DNA from: Acidobacteriota bacterium
Lineage (GTDB): Bacteria > Acidobacteriota > Terriglobia > Terriglobales > Acidobacteriaceae
NCBI GenBank assembly: GCA_021778845.1
Contig: JAJYBU010000001.1
Span: 124,001-188,000 of the forward strand
Reading direction: 5' to 3'
Length of the DNA: 64,000 nt
Shown: in pieces, positions 56,363 to 64,000 of the stretch
Position numbering within the stretch: position 1 is the stretch's first letter
Layout: each line of letters opens with the position of its first letter
Translations under genes and position numbers: made by a program
The notes under the pieces: model-generated
The model's input: only the letters and a program-made list of their open reading frames with translations
What the model was told of the DNA's origin: nothing
Database searches by the model: none

Positions 56363-57472
56363 ATGAGATATATCTCCAACGCTCTCGGCCTCGCAACGCT
56401 CGCGCTCTTCTCCGCCGCGCTCTTTTTCACCGCGTTCGCTCCTCCCGTGCAGGCCCAGCAGTTCACGCTCCCCCTCTGGCCCCACGCCACCCCGGAGCCC
56501 CCCCAAACCACCGCCCCTGAGGCCGACGTCACCAAGCCCACCGACCATCTCCTCAGCGGCCACCGCACCGCCCGCCTCACCAACATCACCGTACCCACGC
56601 TCACCGTCTTCCTTCCGCACGATCACAACACCGATGCCGCCGTTCTCGTCTTCCCCGGCGGCGGCTATCAAATCCTCGCCTGGGACGGCGAAGGCCTCGA
56701 CCCCTGCCACTGGCTCAACTCCCTCGGCATCGCCTGCATCCTGGTCAAGTACCGCGTCCCCCAGCCCGTCGGCGAAGCCGGCCACTATCCCGCCGACCCC
56801 TCTGACCTCGAAGATGCCCAGCAGGCCATGCGCATCACCCGCGCTCATTCCGCAGAGTGGCATATTGACCCCACCCACATCGGTGTCATGGGCTTCTCCG
56901 CCGGCGCCAATCTCGCCGTCCTCCTCTGCACCCATCCCCGCGACACTCACGTCGAATCCACCCCCGCCGCACCTGACGTAGACTCCCACGTCAGCGCCCG
57001 CGCCGACTTCGCCATCCTCGCCTACCCCGCCTACCTCGTCGCTCCCCCCGACAAAAAGGAACTCTTCCCCGCGTACACCCCTAACGAGTTCACCCCCGCC
57101 ACCTTCCTCATCCAGGCCGAAAACGATGGCGGCTATGGCCGGAACGCCCTCGTCTACTACCAGGCCCTCATGGACGCCCACATCCCCGCCGAGCTGCACT
57201 ACTACGCCACCGGCGGCCACGGCTTCGGCATGCACCCCATCGACGCCCCCGAAGAGAACTGGCCCAAACTGGCCGCCAAGTGGCTCCGCTCCATCAATAT
57301 TCTCCCGCCCAAACCGGAGCATCACCCCGGCAGCGGAACCCCGGCCCCCTGCTCCATGCCGCAGCCCCCTCCCCCCGGCCATCCCGTCAACTCCAACACC
57401 CCCTCCAACCCCAACATCATGCCCAACGCAAACTCCAACCCCAACCCCAACTGCTGGTCCACCCAGCCCTGA
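56363..57472 (+). CDS. Secreted alpha/beta hydrolase (esterase-like)
   Basis: 369 aa. Signal peptide ending PVQA-QQ. Oxyanion segment VFPGGGYQILAWDGEG, nucleophile elbow GFSAGANLAV, Asp in an AENDGGY loop, and catalytic His in ATGGHGFGMH: a full triad of the BD-FAE/acetyl-esterase type. The last ~50 residues form a Pro- and Asn-rich low-complexity tail (PNANSNPNPN). Probably removes acyl groups from plant polysaccharides. The ATG nine bases earlier (56354) is an equal candidate. Confidence 0.87.
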   Translation: MRYISNALGLATLALFSAALFFTAFAPPVQAQQFTLPLWPHATPEPPQTTAPEADVTKPTDHLLSGHRTARLTNITVPTLTVFLPHDHNTDAAVLVFPGGGYQILAWDGEGLDPCHWLNSLGIACILVKYRVPQPVGEAGHYPADPSDLEDAQQAMRITRAHSAEWHIDPTHIGVMGFSAGANLAVLLCTHPRDTHVESTPAAPDVDSHVSARADFAILAYPAYLVAPPDKKELFPAYTPNEFTPATFLIQAENDGGYGRNALVYYQALMDAHIPAELHYYATGGHGFGMHPIDAPEENWPKLAAKWLRSINILPPKPEHHPGSGTPAPCSMPQPPPPGHPVNSNTPSNPNIMPNANSNPNPNCWSTQP

Positions 57473-57532
57473 CCCCTCACCCCGCCGCAGCCGTGAATAG
57501 CCATAGCCATGGCCACGGCCAGCGCCCGTCGG

Positions 57533-58966
57533 CTAAGCCTCCACACCCTCCAACACCGCCGCGCTCGCCGCCTCTGTCCCGAACGCGCCCTCCCACTTCG
57601 CGATCACCACGCTCGCCAGGCAGTTCCCCACCACATTCACCGTCGTCCTCGCCATATCCATCAGCGCGTCGATCCCCAGAATCACAAAGATCGGCTCCAC
57701 CGGAAGATGGAACGAAGACGCCGTCGCCAGCAACACCACCAGCATCGCCCGCGGAACCCCGGCCACGCCCTTGCTGGTCAGCATCAGCGTCACCATCATC
57801 ACCAACTGCTGACCAATCGACAGGTGCATCCCCGCCGCCTGCGCCACAAAAATACTCGACACCGCCAGATACAGCGTCGAGCCATCCAGATTGAAGCTGT
57901 ACCCCGCCGGAATCACAAACGCCACAATCCGTCGCGGAACCCCCAGCGCCTCCATCTGCTCCATCGCGCTCGGCAGCGCCGCCTGGCTGGTCGAAGTCGC
58001 AAACGCAATCGTCGCCGGCTCCGCCACCGCCGCCAGAAACCGCACCACCGGCACGCGGAACAGCAGCGCCACCGGCAGCAGCACGCACACCCCAAACACC
58101 ACCAGCGCTCCATACAGTGTCGCCAGCAGCTTGGTCAGGTTCACCAGGATGCCCAGCCCCATGTGGCCCACCGTGTACGCCATCGCCGCCCCCACCGCCA
58201 CCGGCGCAAAGTACATCACCACATTCGTCAACCGGAACATCACCTCGCTCAGGCTCTCGCACAGCCTCAGCACCGGAGCTCGTTTGGCCTCACTCACCGT
58301 CGCCAGCGCAATCCCGAACAGCAGCGCGAACACCGCCACCTGCAGGATCTGTCCCTCGACCATGCTCTTCGCCAGGTTCTCCGGAAACACATGCAGCAGC
58401 ACGTCATCCCACCGCGTTGCCACCGGCGCCTGAACCCCCACAGAACCGGGTGCCCCAGGTCCGGACTCTCGGACCTGGGCCTGAGCCGCCATCCTCAACC
58501 CCACTCCCGCTCTGCTCACATTGATCGCCACCAGCCCCACCACCAGCGCCAGCGTCGTCACCACCTCGAAGTACACCAGCGCCTTCAGCCCCATCCGCCC
58601 GACGCTCTTCAGATCCCCGTGCCCTGCAATCCCCACCACCAGCGTCGCCAGGATCAACGGAGCCACGATCATCCCAATCAGCCGCAGAAAAATATCCGAC
58701 AGCACCCGCAGATGCACTGCCGCATGAGGCGCATCGAACCCCAGCTCCGCGCCCGCCAGCATCGCCACAAAGATCCACGGCGTCAGACTCCGGCGCCGCC
58801 ACGCAAATACCATCAGCAGCACCAACCCTGCCCACCGCACGCTCATCGCCACCGCCTGCGGAGCGCCCATCACCCCCAGCGCAACTCCAGTCCCCAGCAC
58901 CGCCGCTCCCGTCGCCATCACCATCAGGCCGCTCTTTTTCACGCCATCTTCCATGGCCCGAAGCAT
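57533..58966 (-). CDS. Dicarboxylate/amino acid:cation symporter
   Basis: 477 aa. DAACS (GltP/DctA) family, eight helices and two re-entrant loops. Ser-rich hairpin 1 reads ATSTSQAALPSAMEQ, then the helix-7 signature PAGYSFNLDGSTLYL, and SKGVAGVPRAMLVVL. Takes up C4-dicarboxylates or glutamate with Na+ or H+. An Ala/Gly/Pro stretch (RESGPGAPGSVGVQAP) sits in the large loop near residue 170. Start set behind GGGAGGGA about ten bases before ATG 58966; ATG 58954 and 58993 are alternatives. Confidence 0.92.
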   Translation of the reverse strand: MLRAMEDGVKKSGLMVMATGAAVLGTGVALGVMGAPQAVAMSVRWAGLVLLMVFAWRRRSLTPWIFVAMLAGAELGFDAPHAAVHLRVLSDIFLRLIGMIVAPLILATLVVGIAGHGDLKSVGRMGLKALVYFEVVTTLALVVGLVAINVSRAGVGLRMAAQAQVRESGPGAPGSVGVQAPVATRWDDVLLHVFPENLAKSMVEGQILQVAVFALLFGIALATVSEAKRAPVLRLCESLSEVMFRLTNVVMYFAPVAVGAAMAYTVGHMGLGILVNLTKLLATLYGALVVFGVCVLLPVALLFRVPVVRFLAAVAEPATIAFATSTSQAALPSAMEQMEALGVPRRIVAFVIPAGYSFNLDGSTLYLAVSSIFVAQAAGMHLSIGQQLVMMVTLMLTSKGVAGVPRAMLVVLLATASSFHLPVEPIFVILGIDALMDMARTTVNVVGNCLASVVIAKWEGAFGTEAASAAVLEGVEA

Positions 58967-59001
58967 ATCAGCCGCGTCCCTCCCGACGTACAATTCTTCT
59001 C

Positions 59002-59637
59002 ATGCGCCGTTCCACCCCCACCCTTCTGCTCTGCGCCGCAACCCTCTTCCTCCCCGCCTGCGTGCACGCCCAAACAGGCGGACAGACAGCGTTCCAGGCC
59101 GTTCCTCCGCCCACCACCGTCAATCCGTCGAACATCCCTGCCATCGGCTCCTCCACCAACCCAGCCGCCAACCCAGCCGCGAACCCGAAGAAGCTGCCAT
59201 TCACCTACACGCCCCTGCCCACCGCCAAGCTATCCCCCGGCGTCCTCGAACTCCTCAAGCTCGAAGGCGACTTCTCCGCCGCCGTCACCGCGGGCGGTGG
59301 CCACGTCTTCAGTTCCTGGTTCGCCGACGACGGCGTCACCCTCAACAACGGCCAGCCCGCCGTCCGCGGCCACTCCGCCATCGCCGCCATCGCCAACTGG
59401 GACCCCGCCCAGTACAAGCTCAGTTGGTACGCCGAAGGTGCGCAGATGTTTGCCTCCAACGATGCCGGCTTCACCTGGGGACACTACGACGCCACCACCA
59501 TCGCCAAGGACGGCAAATCCACCACCCTCACCGGCCGCTACATCACCTTCTGGAAGAAGGTCGGCGGCAAATGGAAAGTGGCCCTCGACGCCAGCGCCAA
59601 CGAGCCGCCACCCACCAACGGCCTCCCCACCCCATAA
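59002..59637 (+). CDS. Secreted SnoaL/DUF4440-like protein
   Basis: 211 aa. Signal peptide ending VHA-QT, a Pro/Asn/Ala-rich linker with a twice-repeated NPAANPAAN-like unit (residues about 50-62), then an NTF2-like domain: FSAAVTAGGGHVFSSWFADDG, NGQPAVRGHSAIAA, and the strand pair GRYITFWKKVGGKWKVALD. Such domains bind small molecules or act as isomerases; no catalytic pair can be named. Divergent from the symporter with a very short gap (35 bases). Confidence 0.83.
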   Translation: MRRSTPTLLLCAATLFLPACVHAQTGGQTAFQAVPPPTTVNPSNIPAIGSSTNPAANPAANPKKLPFTYTPLPTAKLSPGVLELLKLEGDFSAAVTAGGGHVFSSWFADDGVTLNNGQPAVRGHSAIAAIANWDPAQYKLSWYAEGAQMFASNDAGFTWGHYDATTIAKDGKSTTLTGRYITFWKKVGGKWKVALDASANEPPPTNGLPTP

Positions 59638-59711
59638 ACAGATCGGATGCCGCATGTCTCGCATCTAACCCATGGGAGTCACGCCATAGCTTCCACAGGA
59701 CGATTTGCCCT

Positions 59712-60203
59712 ATGAGCACCGCTGCCATCCATCCCCAGACCCGCATGGGCCACGTCCATCTCCGCGTGGCCGACCTCGACCGCGCCCTCGCCTTTTACCA
59801 CGGCGTCCTCGGCTTCGAGATCACGCAGCGCCTCGGCAACTCAGCGGCCTTCCTCGCCGCCGGCGGCTACCACCACCACATCGGCCTCAACACCTGGGAG
59901 TCGCTCGGCGGCCAGCCTCCGCCGCCCGGAACCACCGGCCTCTATCACCTCGCCGTCCTCTACCCCACGCGCGCAGCCCTGGCCGACGCCCTCCGCCGCC
60001 TCCTCGCCGCCCACATCTCCCTCGACGGCGCAGCCGATCACGGCGTCAGCGAAGCCCTCTACCTCCACGACCCCGACCACAACGGCGTCGAACTCTACTG
60101 GGACCGCCCCGAATCCCAATGGCCCAAGGACCCCCAGGGCAACCTCGCCATGTTCACCCACCCCCTCGACCTGCACGGCCTCCTCGCCACCCCGGAACTC
60201 TAG
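59712..60203 (+). CDS. VOC-family (glyoxalase/dioxygenase-like) protein
   Basis: 163 aa. Vicinal oxygen chelate fold: MGHVHLRVADLDRALAFYHG with first metal His, GYHHHIGLNTWES with the second, GLYHLAVLYP and the last VELYWDRPESQW with Glu. Resembles the N-terminal half of CatE-type catechol 2,3-dioxygenases. Metal-dependent lyase, dioxygenase or resistance role undetermined. Follows the DUF4440 gene by 74 bases. Confidence 0.88.
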   Translation: MSTAAIHPQTRMGHVHLRVADLDRALAFYHGVLGFEITQRLGNSAAFLAAGGYHHHIGLNTWESLGGQPPPPGTTGLYHLAVLYPTRAALADALRRLLAAHISLDGAADHGVSEALYLHDPDHNGVELYWDRPESQWPKDPQGNLAMFTHPLDLHGLLATPEL

Positions 60204-60265
60204 CCCGTAACGGTAGCCCTCCCGCAGCAGGGTGGTCCACCTCCTGCTGCGCAGGACATAAATAC

Positions 60266-60295
60266 AACGGGCGGACTCTTTCGAGTCCGCCCGTT
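60266..60295. terminator. Bidirectional terminator between VOC gene and rpoC
   Basis: 13-bp perfect stem (60266-60278 with 60283-60295), loop TTTC, followed by AGTTTT on the plus strand and GTATTT on the minus strand. Lies in the convergent gap and can serve rpoC and the VOC gene. Confidence 0.85.
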
Positions 60296-60338
60296 AGTTT
60301 TGCGTTGGCGCGAAGCGTCTCTCGCCGTCCGCGTAGGA

Positions 60339-64000
<3,662 letters not shown>

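Overview
The window is a stretch of chromosome from a member of the Acidobacteriota, most likely the class Terriglobia (an Edaphobacter, Terriglobus or Granulicella-like organism). Lineage evidence is indirect. There are two proteins of the von Willebrand factor A-related type that is expanded in Acidobacteria, a secreted DUF2911 protein, a truncated integrase resembling those of acidobacterial islands, and short dispersed intergenic repeats. G+C is high, and the housekeeping genes (hisA, glgC, gcv, dxs, dxr, rseP, rpoC) are those of a free-living diderm heterotroph. No 16S gene is present, so genus is inference.

Layout. 1-7.4 kb: the end of hisA, two secreted VWA proteins, an EamA exporter, a TatA/E protein, an outer-membrane barrel protein and glgC. 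7.5-13.6 kb: small membrane proteins, then the glycine cleavage genes gcvT, gcvH, gcvPA and gcvPB, with an unknown 114-aa gene between the two P subunits. 13.7-20.1 kb: DUF2911 protein, tRNA-Arg(CCG), polysaccharide deacetylase plus Bcp peroxidase, alpha-glucan phosphorylase, a secreted adenosine deaminase-like enzyme and tRNA-Phe(GAA). 20.1-22.7 kb: a gene-poor accessory patch beginning at tRNA-Phe, with an integrase remnant, an XRE regulator with a palindromic putative operator, and small or broken ORFs. 22.7-26 kb: a two-gene porin-cytochrome unit (decaheme MtrA/DmsE-like cytochrome and MtrB-like barrel), suited to electron transfer across the outer membrane. 26.4-32.4 kb: a tripartite RND efflux operon. 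32.5-38 kb: three MFS transporters, one with a large extra domain. 38.2-41 kb: a two-gene cytochrome bd-superfamily complex in which the CydA-like subunit ends in two c-type haem sites and lacks the usual quinol-oxidase signature. 41-46 kb: a membrane-bound ferritin (MbfA type), and a TPR plus helix-turn-helix protein divergent from isocitrate lyase. 45.7-64 kb: dxr, rseP, a DHH phosphoesterase, a CPBP protease, a penicillin acylase-like hydrolase, dxs, an alpha/beta hydrolase, a dicarboxylate symporter, small enzymes, and most of rpoC running off the end.

How the genes work together. GlgC and the glucan phosphorylase are opposite ends of glycogen metabolism. The gcv genes form the glycine cleavage system (the L protein is elsewhere). 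Dxs and Dxr supply the MEP isoprenoid pathway. AceA is the glyoxylate shunt. The two unusual redox units, porin-cytochrome at 22.7-26 kb and c-haem bd-like at 38.3-41 kb, are the most interesting content.

The + strand is clearly G-rich from 1 to about 32 kb and C-rich afterwards, whichever strand the genes lie on. That is what a replication terminus, or the edge of an inversion, would look like.
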